Source of the DNA: Aquimarina sp. Aq107
GTDB lineage: Bacteria > Bacteroidota > Bacteroidia > Flavobacteriales > Flavobacteriaceae
Reading direction: 5' to 3'
Length of the DNA: 64,000 nucleotides
NCBI RefSeq assembly: GCF_943733665.1
Contig: NZ_OX030782.1
Location: forward strand, 4,264,501 to 4,328,500
Part shown: in pieces, positions 37,937-47,905 of the stretch
Layout of the letters: every line of letters begins with the position of its first letter
Numbering within the stretch: the stretch's first letter is position 1
Notes under the pieces: model-generated
What the model saw: only the letters and a program-made list of their open reading frames with translations
What the model was told of the DNA's origin: nothing
Database searches by the model: none
Translations under genes and position numbers: made by a program

Positions 37937-40591
37937 CTATTGTATTACGATCTTAGTAGCGAATCTATCTCCTTCACCAGTTACTATTTGTAATATATAA
38001 ATTCCTGTACCTAAATTTGGTGCGTTAATACTGTAGGAATTATTAAGAAGAATATCTTGCTCAAAAACCACTCTTCCATCAATATCAAAAATCCTTACAT
38101 TACTCTCTCCATAACCCTTGGATACATTAATAACAAAATTGCCACTTGACGGGTTTGGCGTGATTCTGAAAATATTTTCGTCAAAATCTTCTACACTAAG
38201 AAAACAAGAAACTTCTGAAGAAGGTGGAATATCGAATGCTTCAATTTGATCAGTTCTACTAAGCGAATCACCTTGAGTAGCACTCCAACCTAAACCTCTT
38301 CTTGCAAAAACTTCCCAGATTAAACATACATTGGCTCCAGAATTTGCCATTTCATCTGCCATAAGAATAGCATCTCGACCATCGACAAAACCAGGATTAC
38401 AGGATTGAAGTTTTAATCCATCTACAATCAACTGCATCGCCAGATTATTTCCACCTGTACCATTATATAAATCTGGATCAAACCCATCTCTCTCGATCAA
38501 TGCCCACGTAAGATCCCAAATCATGGATGCCCAAATAGATCCAACTCCGTGGGGTGCCGAAAAATTATTTACATCATTTGTATCCTCATACGTTACTGGA
38601 TTAATCGTCATATTTGTACTATAAGGAAAAGGCCTAATACCTCCTCCAGTAGTTGGTTGACCCACAGCATAGGTTCCTATTCCTCTACTATCTTCTGCTG
38701 CATCTCCAGATTCGATAGTCATCATCAATGCAAACCAATCTGACCATCCTTCACCCATCTGTTCCGTAGCTTGTGTACAGTTTCCATCTGGATCAAATTG
38801 AACACAGGAAGTTAAACAACCAGAGTTATTAGCTCCACCTGTTAAACGGTTAGAAATACCGTGTCCGTATTCGTGAACAACAATACCATTATCAAAACTA
38901 CTATCCTCTGCAAAAAAGTTTCTTCCAACATCAGAAAGTGTAACATTTATTGTATTAGAAGCCATTTCTGTAATCAAAGCTTCTCCATCATCTCTTCCGA
39001 TCATAACTGCAGGAATAGTAATGCTACCATCATCTCCTCCCATAGCTATTGGGTCTCCTCCTACATTATTTACAACTAAAACCGCAACAGCTCCTGCTAC
39101 TTGACATCTAGCCACTTTATCATCAAAATTGCAACTTCCTCTTCGTACAACCGCAATCCTTCCGTTAAGTGAAGATGCGTTTATAATATCAGAACAAATA
39201 TCATTAGCATCTACAGACGAATCATCGTCAATAGCAAGTACTAAATTCGCTGTAACTCCGCTAGGAAACTCAGGCGCATCAACATGACCCGGATTAAACG
39301 AATTATCGACGGTAACATAAGACCCTGATAACGTCCCTCCGTTAACCACGAAAGTGTTTACCGCTGGATCAGGTGTTGGGTTCCATAAAAACATTTGCAT
39401 TCTTGGATTTAAACCATCTGGTGGTGTTCCAAAATTTGCATTATTAAATCCAGATCCATCTTGGGCATCTGCAAACACCTCATCACTGCCAGATCCTCCT
39501 TTTCCATAATTATTAAACTGAAAATTTCCTGCTGTTTCGTCAAAACCATATTGATACCAAACATCGTGTGCAACATTATTAGCGTAAAAAAGATTTGTAA
39601 TTGATGCTTCTTCAAAATTTTCAACTAACGCATCTTCATCAAAAGGAAAATCAAATATCAAGTTTGCACCACCCTCTGCAAGATTTCCAATACCGTTATT
39701 AGCATTTACATCTTCTGAGGCTATTACATTATTTCCTCTTGTTGTTGTAAACTCAGCTCCATCTACTCCATTAGTATCGTGCCAACCAAAAGGGGACGCT
39801 GTAGCTTCTGCAGGATTTGTAACAAGGACTCTATTTCCATGATTTGGACTCTCTATAGCAGGTATAGGATATACATTATAACTTCCTTCCATCAAAAGAT
39901 TATATTCTTGCTTTAGCCCAAAAATATTCTCAGAAACATGACTTCTATGTCTATTATAATTTTCATTATGTTCAAAAGAACATTCTGTTATCCAGTCTGT
40001 TTTATCCAACACCTCTCCCGTGGTAGCATCTACTCTAATGCTATACCAATGTTCTCCGCTGATCATAAATATACTCACATCCCAAGAGAGTATTAATTCA
40101 TCATTTTTAAAAACATACATAGACCGAACAGGTATTTCCTCTTGAGAAATATTTTCATCTTTATAAACAAAACTACCTTTCTTATTATTAATACTTTTTA
40201 GGTTAATTGAAGTGTTAATTCCTATATTAGAAGCAACTTGTCGTACCGCATCAGGTGGCAAAATACTGGGAGTTATTGTGTTTATCTTTTTAGAAAGATT
40301 ATTATATAACTTCCCATTGAACACATGTACTTTTCCATTTTTAATAACAAAACTTCCAATGGCATTATAAATCGGAATTTCCTTGTATTCCTGAATAACA
40401 TAAACATTCGTAGCCTTTAAGCTTTTAGAAAACGATTCTCTCTGAATCCGAAGTTCAGAAACATCTTCTGAAGACATACCTTCTTCTATCAAATAATCTT
40501 TAATAAGCTGAAGATTCGATGATTGTCCGTAAATTGTAAACGAACTGAAAAATAATACAGAAAATAAAATACTATAGTAGAATCTCTTCAT
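37937..40591 (-). CDS. M36 fungalysin-type metallopeptidase with PA domain and T9SS sorting domain
   Basis: 884-aa secreted zinc peptidase. Signal peptide 1-22 (YGQ), FTP propeptide domain (about 40-110), a PepSY-like propeptide segment (about 115-205), then the M36 catalytic domain. The zinc site HEYGH is His573-Glu574-His577, with the third ligand Glu in GEGWSDWF some 40 residues on. A protease-associated domain (about 425-555, IAVVRRGSCNFDDK) is inserted within the catalytic region. The C-terminal type A T9SS sorting domain starts near ITPNPSSGNF and ends KIVIQ. Role: extracellular protein degradation. Single gene; -7 box candidate at 40679-40686. Confidence 0.93.
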   Translation of the reverse strand: MKRFYYSILFSVLFFSSFTIYGQSSNLQLIKDYLIEEGMSSEDVSELRIQRESFSKSLKATNVYVIQEYKEIPIYNAIGSFVIKNGKVHVFNGKLYNNLSKKINTITPSILPPDAVRQVASNIGINTSINLKSINNKKGSFVYKDENISQEEIPVRSMYVFKNDELILSWDVSIFMISGEHWYSIRVDATTGEVLDKTDWITECSFEHNENYNRHRSHVSENIFGLKQEYNLLMEGSYNVYPIPAIESPNHGNRVLVTNPAEATASPFGWHDTNGVDGAEFTTTRGNNVIASEDVNANNGIGNLAEGGANLIFDFPFDEDALVENFEEASITNLFYANNVAHDVWYQYGFDETAGNFQFNNYGKGGSGSDEVFADAQDGSGFNNANFGTPPDGLNPRMQMFLWNPTPDPAVNTFVVNGGTLSGSYVTVDNSFNPGHVDAPEFPSGVTANLVLAIDDDSSVDANDICSDIINASSLNGRIAVVRRGSCNFDDKVARCQVAGAVAVLVVNNVGGDPIAMGGDDGSITIPAVMIGRDDGEALITEMASNTINVTLSDVGRNFFAEDSSFDNGIVVHEYGHGISNRLTGGANNSGCLTSCVQFDPDGNCTQATEQMGEGWSDWFALMMTIESGDAAEDSRGIGTYAVGQPTTGGGIRPFPYSTNMTINPVTYEDTNDVNNFSAPHGVGSIWASMIWDLTWALIERDGFDPDLYNGTGGNNLAMQLIVDGLKLQSCNPGFVDGRDAILMADEMANSGANVCLIWEVFARRGLGWSATQGDSLSRTDQIEAFDIPPSSEVSCFLSVEDFDENIFRITPNPSSGNFVINVSKGYGESNVRIFDIDGRVVFEQDILLNNSYSINAPNLGTGIYILQIVTGEGDRFATKIVIQ

Positions 40592-40890
40592 CCTTATAAT
40601 TATTTGAAATAGAATTATATTTTTAATTCATTATGCTGCCTAAAAGTAAGGAAAAAACAAATTCTAAATGTTAAAAGTCAAATTTATAGCTCTTTGACCT
40701 TTTAAAATTTCAACAAGTAACTTCTATCTTGGAGCCTCTCGAGATAGTTCCTGATATTAATAAATCTACAAGCTAATCCGTACAAATTATTACTCTTTAA
40801 TAAGTTTTAAAATTTCGTCGCAACATTTTTTATTAATTTATGCGCTACTTAATAAAATGAAATATTAATTGAACATAAAGTAGGTTTATT
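40592..40890. other. Spacer between dgt and the M36 peptidase gene
   Basis: About 300 bases, both neighbours on the minus strand. It holds the M36 promoter candidate at 40679-40686. I see no convincing terminator for the dGTPase gene and no small gene. Confidence 0.5.
40679..40686 (-). promoter_or_regulatory. Probable -7 box of the M36 peptidase promoter
   Basis: On the minus strand TAAATTTG matches TAnnTTTG, 87 bases before the ATG. A TTG lies 24 bases further upstream (40711-40713), slightly beyond the usual -33 spacing. Confidence 0.4.
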
Positions 40891-42237
40891 CTAAACTTGC
40901 AACCCTTTAATCTTCTGAAATTTTAATAGTGCATTCCCATCAGTTAGACTTGCTACATAATTACTTATACTAATTAATCTAGTATATAGGTCATCATTGG
41001 TATAGTCGAAATTATTTCCTTCAGCTTTTAGAATTAATTTATCATAATTAGAAGCTTTTTGATTCATAAAATGATCTGTTGCCACACAATATCTATCTAA
41101 AAGAGTAGCAAGAATCTCGTATCCTGCAATTTCTTTCTCTACTACTTCCTGACTTTGATATATCTTATCGATACTAATCTTTATAATATCATCGATTTGA
41201 GCCTGATATTTACTTTTATCAATAAGTGCCTCATCAAAATCTCCTTTTAATATTTCTTCTTCATTTTCTAGAAAAATAGTAGCCGCTTCTTGGATCAAGG
41301 TGTTAATTGCTAATGCTCTTAAATAACTTAAGCGATCAGCTGTAGTCGTAAGACTATTATATTTTGATGTATTGATTGTATCCTTTACTAACTTGATAAG
41401 ATATTCTAACGCATACTCTTCTTGTATCAATCCTAAATTAATACCATCTTCAAAATCAATAATGGTATAACAAATATCATCAGCTGCTTCTACTAAAAAA
41501 GTTAATGGATGACGGCTATAGGTGATTTCATCTCCTATTTTTTGAGAAAATAACCCCATTTCTTCTGCTACTTCTTTAAAAAAGATTGTTTCGTTTTGAA
41601 AATAGCCAAATTTCTTATGTGCAATATGCGAGGTTGGTTTTTTAGGTAAAGACTCTTTAGGATATTTCATAAAGGCGCCTAACGTAGCATAGGATAGTCG
41701 TAAACCTCCTTCTATACCTTGTCTAGATTCTGTTAAAATCTTAAAACCATTTGCATTTCCTTCAAAATCTATAAGATCTTGATATTGTTTTGGAGTCAAA
41801 TATTCTTTATACATTTTACCTTTTCCGGTAGCAAAATATTCTCCTATTGCTTTTTCTCCAGAATGTCCAAACGGAGGATTCCCGATATCATGAGATAGAG
41901 AAGCAGCCGCCACAATAGCTCCAAAATCATTAAATTGATATCCGTGAATGGTAGAAAGATGCGGATGTTTTTCTAAAATCTTTTTCCCTACTACTCTACC
42001 TAAAGAACGTCCTACAACAGAAACCTCTAAACTATGTGTTAATCGAGTATGTACAAAACTTGTTTTGGATAAGGGAATTACTTGTGTTTTATCCTGTAAA
42101 CTTCTAAACGCAGAAGAAAATATAATTCTATCATAATCCACCTCAAAACCTAATCGAGTTTCGTCTTGTTCTTTACGTAATCTTTTATTCGTATCTCCCT
42201 GTCTTTTTAAGGATAGGAGCTGTTCCCAGTTCATCAT
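40891..42237 (-). CDS. dgt: Deoxyguanosinetriphosphate triphosphohydrolase (dGTPase)
   Basis: HD-domain enzyme hydrolysing dGTP to deoxyguanosine and triphosphate, helping to balance dNTP pools. HD motif residues: HTRLTHSLEV near 63 (first His), SHDIGNPPFGHSGE near 113 (His-Asp pair) and FLVEAADDICYTIIDFEDG near 248 (second Asp). 448 aa is normal. Two ATG codons in tandem at the start; the second gives MNWEQLLS. It is 3 bases downstream of the CPBP protease gene. The related nrdA/nrdB genes are close by (43.7-47.5 kb), which fits a dNTP-pool neighbourhood but is not an operon. Confidence 0.93.
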   Translation of the reverse strand: MMNWEQLLSLKRQGDTNKRLRKEQDETRLGFEVDYDRIIFSSAFRSLQDKTQVIPLSKTSFVHTRLTHSLEVSVVGRSLGRVVGKKILEKHPHLSTIHGYQFNDFGAIVAAASLSHDIGNPPFGHSGEKAIGEYFATGKGKMYKEYLTPKQYQDLIDFEGNANGFKILTESRQGIEGGLRLSYATLGAFMKYPKESLPKKPTSHIAHKKFGYFQNETIFFKEVAEEMGLFSQKIGDEITYSRHPLTFLVEAADDICYTIIDFEDGINLGLIQEEYALEYLIKLVKDTINTSKYNSLTTTADRLSYLRALAINTLIQEAATIFLENEEEILKGDFDEALIDKSKYQAQIDDIIKISIDKIYQSQEVVEKEIAGYEILATLLDRYCVATDHFMNQKASNYDKLILKAEGNNFDYTNDDLYTRLISISNYVASLTDGNALLKFQKIKGLQV

Positions 42238-42241
42238 ACAA

Positions 42242-42988
42242 TCAGAATTCTAACAATGTGCTATTGTAATAATAATAGTCCAAATATAACACTATGAAGT
42301 TATGTATGAAATGAATTATCATCCCTATCCATAAAGTATTGTATTTATATCTTAAATAACCTAACAAAAGCCCGAATGGAAAAATCCATAATAATGATAT
42401 TATAGAAAAATGAATCAACGCGAAAATAAAGGATGTAAGAATTATAGTAACTTTGGTACTGGTTATTTGATTTAATTGATTGTACAAAAAGCCTCTAAAC
42501 CCTAACTCTTCAAAAACTGGTGGAAAGATCGCAACAAAAAGAATCGCCCAAAACATAGGATTAGGATAATCAATACACCCTAAATAGTAGTTATATGATT
42601 CATCAGATAACTGAACGTTAATAAATTCTACTGCATAATACACCACAAAACCACTGGCAATAGGCACTAACAAATATCCTAAAAAAGCTAAGGGTTGAAT
42701 TTTGGGAAACCTATATAATTTTATAATATTCTTAAAATCGAAAAAAGTAAAACCAATCATTAATAGTGCAAAAATACTTTCGATTGCAATCTCTTGAACT
42801 AAAGAACTATCATCTTGATAAACAAAATAATTAATCACAAGAAAAAGAAGCATCACTATATAAAAAGCAATTACTAAATTAAGATGCTGGCTTTTTTCAT
42901 TTTGTGCTATTTTTTTTATTGAAACTCCACAATTTGGACAAAAGTTCCTCGCATTATCCAAAGATGTATTACACGTTTTACAAATCAT
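42242..42988 (-). CDS. CPBP-family intramembrane protease with N-terminal zinc ribbon
   Basis: 248-aa polytopic membrane protein. Residues 1-20 are a zinc ribbon (CKTCNTSLDNARNFCPNCG, two Cys pairs). About seven hydrophobic helices follow. The CPBP (Rce1/abortive infection) signature is complete: PPVFEELGFRGFLYNQL near 160 (Glu-Glu and Arg), IFALIHFS near 192 (His) and GMIIHFIHNF near 228 (His, Asn). Probably an intramembrane peptidase, substrate unknown. It follows, by 10 bases, another zinc-ribbon membrane protein and precedes dgt in the same run. Confidence 0.86.
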   Translation of the reverse strand: MICKTCNTSLDNARNFCPNCGVSIKKIAQNEKSQHLNLVIAFYIVMLLFLVINYFVYQDDSSLVQEIAIESIFALLMIGFTFFDFKNIIKLYRFPKIQPLAFLGYLLVPIASGFVVYYAVEFINVQLSDESYNYYLGCIDYPNPMFWAILFVAIFPPVFEELGFRGFLYNQLNQITSTKVTIILTSFIFALIHFSIISLLWIFPFGLLLGYLRYKYNTLWIGMIIHFIHNFIVLYLDYYYYNSTLLEF

Positions 42989-42998
42989 ATTATTTAAC

Positions 42999-43499
42999 TT
43001 ACTTCTTGGAGTATTGAGAAGCCGAATATACCCCCTTTGCTAAAAAAGCGATTATAACAATTTTGAATATAATACCTTTAAAAATTGTAGTAGGTTCTGC
43101 AATAGTTATGATTGCCAAAATGGTTAGATAAAGTAATAATCCCGATAAAATTGCAGCAAAAGGTTTCTTTTGTGACCAATATGCGAGCATCAAATATATA
43201 GCTGCTATTACCATTTGTGCTATTAACTCTCCTGTATCTTGAGTTCTAAAAAAATAAATCAAACCAACAACAAAGCTAATTCCAGCCATCCAGTACAATG
43301 TTTTTCTAGCCGAATTAATCCTTTTGTGATCATCTATTATTTGATTTTTCTTCATTGCCTTTCTAGCATGATAAACAGCTTTTTCTTTTTCATCACCATT
43401 TTCTGGAAAACCACATTCTGTGCAAAATTTAGATTCTAAATTGATTTCGGTATTACATTGTGAACATAATAATGGTTGTTGGATAGCTATTTCTTCCAT
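42999..43499 (-). CDS. Zinc-ribbon membrane protein
   Basis: 166 aa. N-terminal zinc ribbon (CSQCNTEINLESKFCTECG, about 12-30), a basic helical linker (about 40-70), then four hydrophobic helices (about 70-160). The ribbon is of the same type as in the downstream CPBP protease, so the two may act on the same target or assemble together; this is inference. No catalytic motif. First gene of a likely three-gene operon with the CPBP protease and dgt. Confidence 0.7.
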   Translation of the reverse strand: MEEIAIQQPLLCSQCNTEINLESKFCTECGFPENGDEKEKAVYHARKAMKKNQIIDDHKRINSARKTLYWMAGISFVVGLIYFFRTQDTGELIAQMVIAAIYLMLAYWSQKKPFAAILSGLLLYLTILAIITIAEPTTIFKGIIFKIVIIAFLAKGVYSASQYSKK

Positions 43500-43648
43500 A
43501 ATCGTAAGTTATATAAATCTAAGGGTATTAATTACAAGATACTTTTTAATTTTATATATAAATTAAAGAAGCTCTTCTCTTACGTAAGTGTCATTATCAA
43601 TGGATTTGTTACTGCGCTATTTTAGAAATAAAAATTACAATTAAACAA

Positions 43649-43683
43649 AAAAGGGAAGCTTCTATACAGAAAACTTCCCTTTT
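43649..43683 (-). terminator. Rho-independent terminator of nrdA
   Basis: Perfect 10-base arms 43649-43658 (aaaagggaag) and 43674-43683 with a 15-base loop. A-run at 43647-43652 gives the U-tract on the minus strand; it begins 22 bases after the nrdA stop codon. Confidence 0.85.
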
Positions 43684-43704
43684 GCCCTATTTAAATGGTC
43701 TTAA

Positions 43705-46176
43705 TTAAGACCCACACATTAAACAATCATCTCCTTCAGCTTCTTTTGATTGCGCTATTAACGCTTTCAATTCTTCTGGAGTTAAAGAAGTACCTTCTGC
43801 AGAAACCTGTACAGCTTCTGGCTGCTCTTCTGTTTTAGAAGCTGATTGCGCTTCCATTACCTGAGCCGCTGCCACTGCTACTTGCTCCGCTTGCGGTTGT
43901 TCTTTCTTTTCAGTCTTAAGCGTAAACTTAATTGCATCTACTGCAGATTTTGTTCTCAGGTAATACATACCTGTTTTTAATCCACTCTTCCAAGCATAGA
44001 AATGCATTGAAGTAAGTTTTGCCATCGTAGCACCTTCCATAAATAAGTTTAGTGACTGCGATTGATCAATAAAATATCCTCTATGACGAGACATATCTAT
44101 AATATCCTTCATACTTAACTCCCAAACTGTTTTATACAATTCTTTAAGGTCTTGAGGAATGATATCTATATTCTGGATAGATCCATTGGCACGCATAATA
44201 GCATCCTTAAGATCATCGCTCCATAAATTTAATTTTACTAAATCTTCTAATAAATGTTTATTTACTACAATAAATTCACCAGATAACACACGTCTTGTAT
44301 AGATATTACTTGTGTAAGGCTCAAACGCTTCGTTATTTCCTAAAATCTGAGAAGTTGATGCTGTTGGCATTGGAGCAACTAATAATGAGTTACGAACTCC
44401 ATTCTCCAGCACTTCTTTTCTAAGACTAGCCCAATCCCAACGTCCACTTAATTCTTCATCTTTAATTCCCCATAAATTATGTTGGAATTCTCCTTTAGAT
44501 ATTGGTGATCCTTCATAAGATTGGTACGGACCATCAGCAGTAGCTTCTTCCATAGAGGCTGTTACTGCAGCAAAATATAAAGTTTCAAAAATTTCTTGAT
44601 TCAATTTCTTTGCCTCGTCACTAGTAAAAGGCATACGTAACTGAATAAAAGCATCAGCAAGTCCTTGTACACCTAATCCAATAGGACGATGACGCATATT
44701 AGAATTCTCAGCTTCTTTTACAGGATAATAATTACGATCTATTACTTTATTTAAGTTTTTTGTTACTCGTTTTGTAATTCTAAAAAGCTCTTCGTGATCA
44801 AATGCTCCATTTTTCACAAACATTGGTAACGCAATAGATGCCAAATTACATACTGCTACCTCATCAGGACTAGTGTACTCCATAATTTCTGTACACAAGT
44901 TAGAAGAACGAATAGTTCCCAAATTCTGTTGATTAGATTTACGATTTGCCGCATCTTTATACAACATATATGGAGTTCCAGTTTCAATCTGAGATTCTAG
45001 AATTTTCTCCCAAAGCTCACGAGCTTTTATAGTTCTACGCCCTTTTCCTTCTGCTTCGAAACGTAAATATTCTTTTTCGAATTCATCACTATGAATATCA
45101 AATAATCCTGGACATTCATTAGGACACATTAATGTCCATTCTGCATCTTCTTGTACACGTTTCATAAATAGATCCGGAATCCACATTGCATAGAATAAAT
45201 CACGAGCACGCATTTCTTCTTTACCATGGTTTTTCTTAAGATCTAAGAAATCAAATATATCTGCATGCCATGGTTCTACATAAATAGCAAAAGAACCTTT
45301 ACGCTTTCCTCCACCTTGGTCTACATAACGCGCGGTATCATTAAATACACGTAACATAGGAACTATACCATTCGATGTCCCATTAGTACCTGCAATATAA
45401 GATCCTGTAGCTCTAACATTATGTATAGACAATCCAATTCCTCCAGCAGATTGTGAAATCTTCGCTGTTTGTTTCAACGTATCATAGATTCCATCAATAC
45501 TATCATCTTTTGTTGCCAATAAGAAACAAGATGACATTTGTGGTTTTGGAGTCCCGGAATTAAATAACGTAGGTGTAGCGTGTGTAAAGTATTTTTTAGA
45601 CATTAATTCATAGGTCTCAATTGCTGCATCTAAATCATTTAGATGAATTCCAATTGAAACTCTCATTAACATATGTTGTGGACGTTCTGCAATCTGACCA
45701 TTAATTTTTAATAAGTAAGAACGCTCTAATGTTTTAAAACCAAAATAATCGTAACCAAAATCTCTATTGTAGATAATTGTAGAGTCTAACTTCTCTTTAT
45801 TCGCCATGATCACTTCATATACCTCATCAGAGATCAGTGGTGCTTTTTTCTCAGTTCTTGGATTTACATATTCATATAAATCCGTAACAACTTCAGAAAA
45901 TGTCTTCTTTGTATTTTTATGTAAATTAGAAACAGATATACGTGCAGCCAACTTAGCGTAGTCTGGATGTGCTATTGTCATCGTTGCAGCAATCTCTGCA
46001 GCAAGGTTATCCAGTTCACTAGTAGTTACCCCATCATACAAGCCTTCTATCACTCGCATCGCTACCTTTACCGGATCAACAAGAGCGTTTAATCCATAAC
46101 ACAACTTCCTTACCCTTGCGGTAATTTTGTCAAACATAATTGGCTCCTTGTGACCGTCTCTTTTTACTACATACAT
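43705..46176 (-). CDS. nrdA: Class Ia ribonucleotide reductase, alpha (catalytic) subunit
   Basis: 823-aa large subunit that reduces ribonucleoside diphosphates to deoxyribonucleotides, pairing with NrdB. ATP-cone regulatory domain (about 1-92). Substrate-site Cys in MSSCFLL near 218 and Cys in NLCTEIMEY near 427; [20 protein letters not shown] near 620. The C-terminal redox-shuttle pair is CLMCGS at the extreme end, fed by thioredoxin. An Ala/Glu/Gln-rich flexible linker precedes that tail. Lies downstream of nrdB on the same strand but 315 bases away, with structured sequence between them. Confidence 0.97.
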   Translation of the reverse strand: MYVVKRDGHKEPIMFDKITARVRKLCYGLNALVDPVKVAMRVIEGLYDGVTTSELDNLAAEIAATMTIAHPDYAKLAARISVSNLHKNTKKTFSEVVTDLYEYVNPRTEKKAPLISDEVYEVIMANKEKLDSTIIYNRDFGYDYFGFKTLERSYLLKINGQIAERPQHMLMRVSIGIHLNDLDAAIETYELMSKKYFTHATPTLFNSGTPKPQMSSCFLLATKDDSIDGIYDTLKQTAKISQSAGGIGLSIHNVRATGSYIAGTNGTSNGIVPMLRVFNDTARYVDQGGGKRKGSFAIYVEPWHADIFDFLDLKKNHGKEEMRARDLFYAMWIPDLFMKRVQEDAEWTLMCPNECPGLFDIHSDEFEKEYLRFEAEGKGRRTIKARELWEKILESQIETGTPYMLYKDAANRKSNQQNLGTIRSSNLCTEIMEYTSPDEVAVCNLASIALPMFVKNGAFDHEELFRITKRVTKNLNKVIDRNYYPVKEAENSNMRHRPIGLGVQGLADAFIQLRMPFTSDEAKKLNQEIFETLYFAAVTASMEEATADGPYQSYEGSPISKGEFQHNLWGIKDEELSGRWDWASLRKEVLENGVRNSLLVAPMPTASTSQILGNNEAFEPYTSNIYTRRVLSGEFIVVNKHLLEDLVKLNLWSDDLKDAIMRANGSIQNIDIIPQDLKELYKTVWELSMKDIIDMSRHRGYFIDQSQSLNLFMEGATMAKLTSMHFYAWKSGLKTGMYYLRTKSAVDAIKFTLKTEKKEQPQAEQVAVAAAQVMEAQSASKTEEQPEAVQVSAEGTSLTPEELKALIAQSKEAEGDDCLMCGS

Positions 46177-46491
46177 ACGTTTTTGGTTTTTATAAAATTC
46201 TTCTTCCGAAGAACTATGATATTAATTTGTGTTTATATTCCTCTATTTACAGAAAACCTATAATTATAAATGATCTCCCCCGAAATCAGATACTAAAAAG
46301 AAGCCTCTGTATTATGACAATCAGAGTATTTCTACTAGTAAAATACAATTATTTTGACTTTCGCCTTTTTTGTTATTTTGGAAAGCTTTTAGAAAGCTTT
46401 ATCAGACTGAGCTAGTTTTAATTCAAATAGTACAACTATTTCTGACTAGCTCAGAATGAATATATTATTATCTTGAAATGATTACTAAGGA
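46177..46491. other. nrdB-nrdA spacer with nested hairpin and direct repeats
   Basis: 315 bases between two genes that must act together. It contains a nested inverted repeat (46407-46454) right after nrdB and two direct copies of GAAAGCTTT (46381-46389, 46392-46400) 11 bases apart. A minor hairpin (ttctt/aagaa) lies at 46201-46213. The rest looks like a leader of nrdA. A plus-strand frame across it has no protein-like features. Confidence 0.55.
46407..46454 (-). terminator. Nested hairpin after nrdB (possible partial terminator)
   Basis: Outer arms ctgagctag (46407-46415) and its complement (46446-46454); inner arms aaatagt (46425-46431) and actattt (46435-46441) with a 3-base loop. No U-tract follows on the minus strand, so it may be an RNA-stability or processing element and not a true terminator. 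Confidence 0.45.
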
Positions 46492-47469
46492 TTAGAAATC
46501 AGCATCAAAACTTATCTTATTTTCTTCTGTATCTTTATTAAGAACTCCTGCCTTCTGATATTCTGACACTCGTTTTTCAAAGAAATTTGTTTTTCCTTGT
46601 AATGAAATCATATCCATAAAATCGAATGGATTTGCAGTTCCATATTCTTTTTCACATTCTAATTCGGACAGTAATCTATCAGTAACAAACTCTAAATATT
46701 GAGTCATCAGGTTTGCATTCATACCAATTAAACTTACAGGAAGAGATTCTGTAACAAACTCTCTTTCTATATTAAGAGCATCTACAATAATTTCTCTAAT
46801 TCTATCTTTCGGCACTTTATTAACTAAATGTTTATTGTGTAAGTGTACTGCAAAATCACAATGTACTCCTTCGTCTCTAGAAATTAATTCATTAGAAAAA
46901 GTAAGACCTGGCATTAAACCACGTTTCTTTAACCAAAAAATAGAACAAAATGCTCCAGAGAAGAAAATACCTTCTACCGCTGCAAAAGCTATTAATCGCT
47001 CAGCAAAAGAATCCGACTCGATCCATTTTAATGCCCAATCCGCTTTTTTCTTAATTGCAGGAAAATTATCTATTGCTTTAAATAAAATATCTTTCTCCTT
47101 TTCATCCTTTACATATGTATCGATTAGTAACGAATATGTTTCTGAATGAATATTCTCCATCATGATCTGAAAACCATAAAAGAATTTTGCTTCACTATAT
47201 TGAACTTCATTTACGAAATTCTCTGCTAAATTTTCATTTACAATTCCATCAGAAGCGGCAAAAAATGCTAAAATATGTTTAATAAAATATCTCTCGTCAT
47301 TTGTCAACTTGGTTGCCCAATCTGTAATGTCCTGATGTAAGTCAATTTCTTCAGCTGTCCAGAAACTAGCTTCTGATTTTTTATACCAATCCCAAATATC
47401 ATGATGTTTGATAGGAAAAATAACAAATCTGTCTTTATTTTCTTGTAAAATTGGCTCTACTGCATTCAT
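46492..47469 (-). CDS. nrdB: Class Ia ribonucleotide reductase, beta (radical) subunit
   Basis: 325-aa ferritin-like di-metal protein that makes the tyrosyl radical used by NrdA. The metal and radical residues fit class Ia: MENIHSETY near 108 (Glu, His and the radical Tyr four residues after the His), [10 protein letters not shown] near 170 (Glu) and [10 protein letters not shown] near 198 (Glu, His). The C-terminal tail (NKISFDADF) is the NrdA-binding peptide. The Tyr is retained, so it is not a class Ic form. It is transcribed before nrdA, which reverses the enterobacterial order. Confidence 0.97.
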   Translation of the reverse strand: MNAVEPILQENKDRFVIFPIKHHDIWDWYKKSEASFWTAEEIDLHQDITDWATKLTNDERYFIKHILAFFAASDGIVNENLAENFVNEVQYSEAKFFYGFQIMMENIHSETYSLLIDTYVKDEKEKDILFKAIDNFPAIKKKADWALKWIESDSFAERLIAFAAVEGIFFSGAFCSIFWLKKRGLMPGLTFSNELISRDEGVHCDFAVHLHNKHLVNKVPKDRIREIIVDALNIEREFVTESLPVSLIGMNANLMTQYLEFVTDRLLSELECEKEYGTANPFDFMDMISLQGKTNFFEKRVSEYQKAGVLNKDTEENKISFDADF

Positions 47470-47520
47470 CTTTTTTTCTTTAAGCTAGTTCTATGTTTTT
47501 TTGTTTCCGCTACGGACTAA

Positions 47521-47554
47521 CAAAGATCAAAAAATGCTCTAGAAGTTTCACAAA
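47521..47554 (-). promoter_or_regulatory. Candidate nrdB promoter
   Basis: Minus strand reads TTTG (47551-47554), 22 bases, then GATCTTTG (47521-47528), one mismatch from the Bacteroidota consensus with spacing inside the normal 17-23 range. It is 51 bases before the ATG. Confidence 0.45.
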
Positions 47555-47566
47555 AAATTAGGAAAC

Positions 47567-47588
47567 GTTTTCAACAAAGTTTTCAACA
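47567..47588. repeat. Tandem direct repeat upstream of nrdB promoter
   Basis: Two exact copies of gttttcaaca (47567-47576, 47579-47588) with a 12-base period, directly upstream of the -33 element. Likely a regulator site. Confidence 0.45.
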
Positions 47589-47842
47589 CGAAGGGAATTA
47601 ACCTATAAAAATCAACAATTCACATATTTTACTTAAAAAATTGATAGTCAAATACTTAAGTATTAAAAAAAAGATATAAACATCGTTGTTAGTAACCTCA
47701 AAAACCACTTATTTTTCACCTGTTACCAAGGTTTTTTTATACTAAAAAAACAAAACCAAAAAACAAGCAATTTTACGGCAAAACCACATCTTAATAATTG
47801 TAAATAAAAATCACTTTTTATTGATTAAAACAATAAAAAAAG

Positions 47843-47875
47843 AAAAATCATATGTGAATAACACATATGATTTTT
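47843..47875 (-). terminator. Rho-independent terminator of the lipoprotein gene
   Basis: Perfect 14-base arms (47843-47856, 47862-47875) with a 5-base loop. The minus strand continues into a T-rich run. It lies 31 bases after the stop codon at 47906. Confidence 0.88.
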
Positions 47876-47905
47876 CTAAAACAGCATTTTATTATTTTAT
47901 TTCTT

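Larger units (their letters stand above)
47470..47905. other. Intergenic region upstream of nrdB
   Basis: 436 bases. The half next to nrdB holds a plausible promoter (TTTG at 47551-47554, 22 bases, GATCTTTG at 47521-47528, both read on the minus strand) and tandem repeats at 47567-47588. The far end holds the terminator of the next gene (47843-47875). The middle is AT-rich without a gene, RNA or repeat I can support. Confidence 0.55.

Noticed and set aside
46140..46415. Plus-strand 91-codon frame in the nrdB-nrdA spacer
   Set aside because: It overlaps the nrdA start, has no protein-like features and is rich in Phe/Leu/Ile codons from AT-rich antisense sequence.
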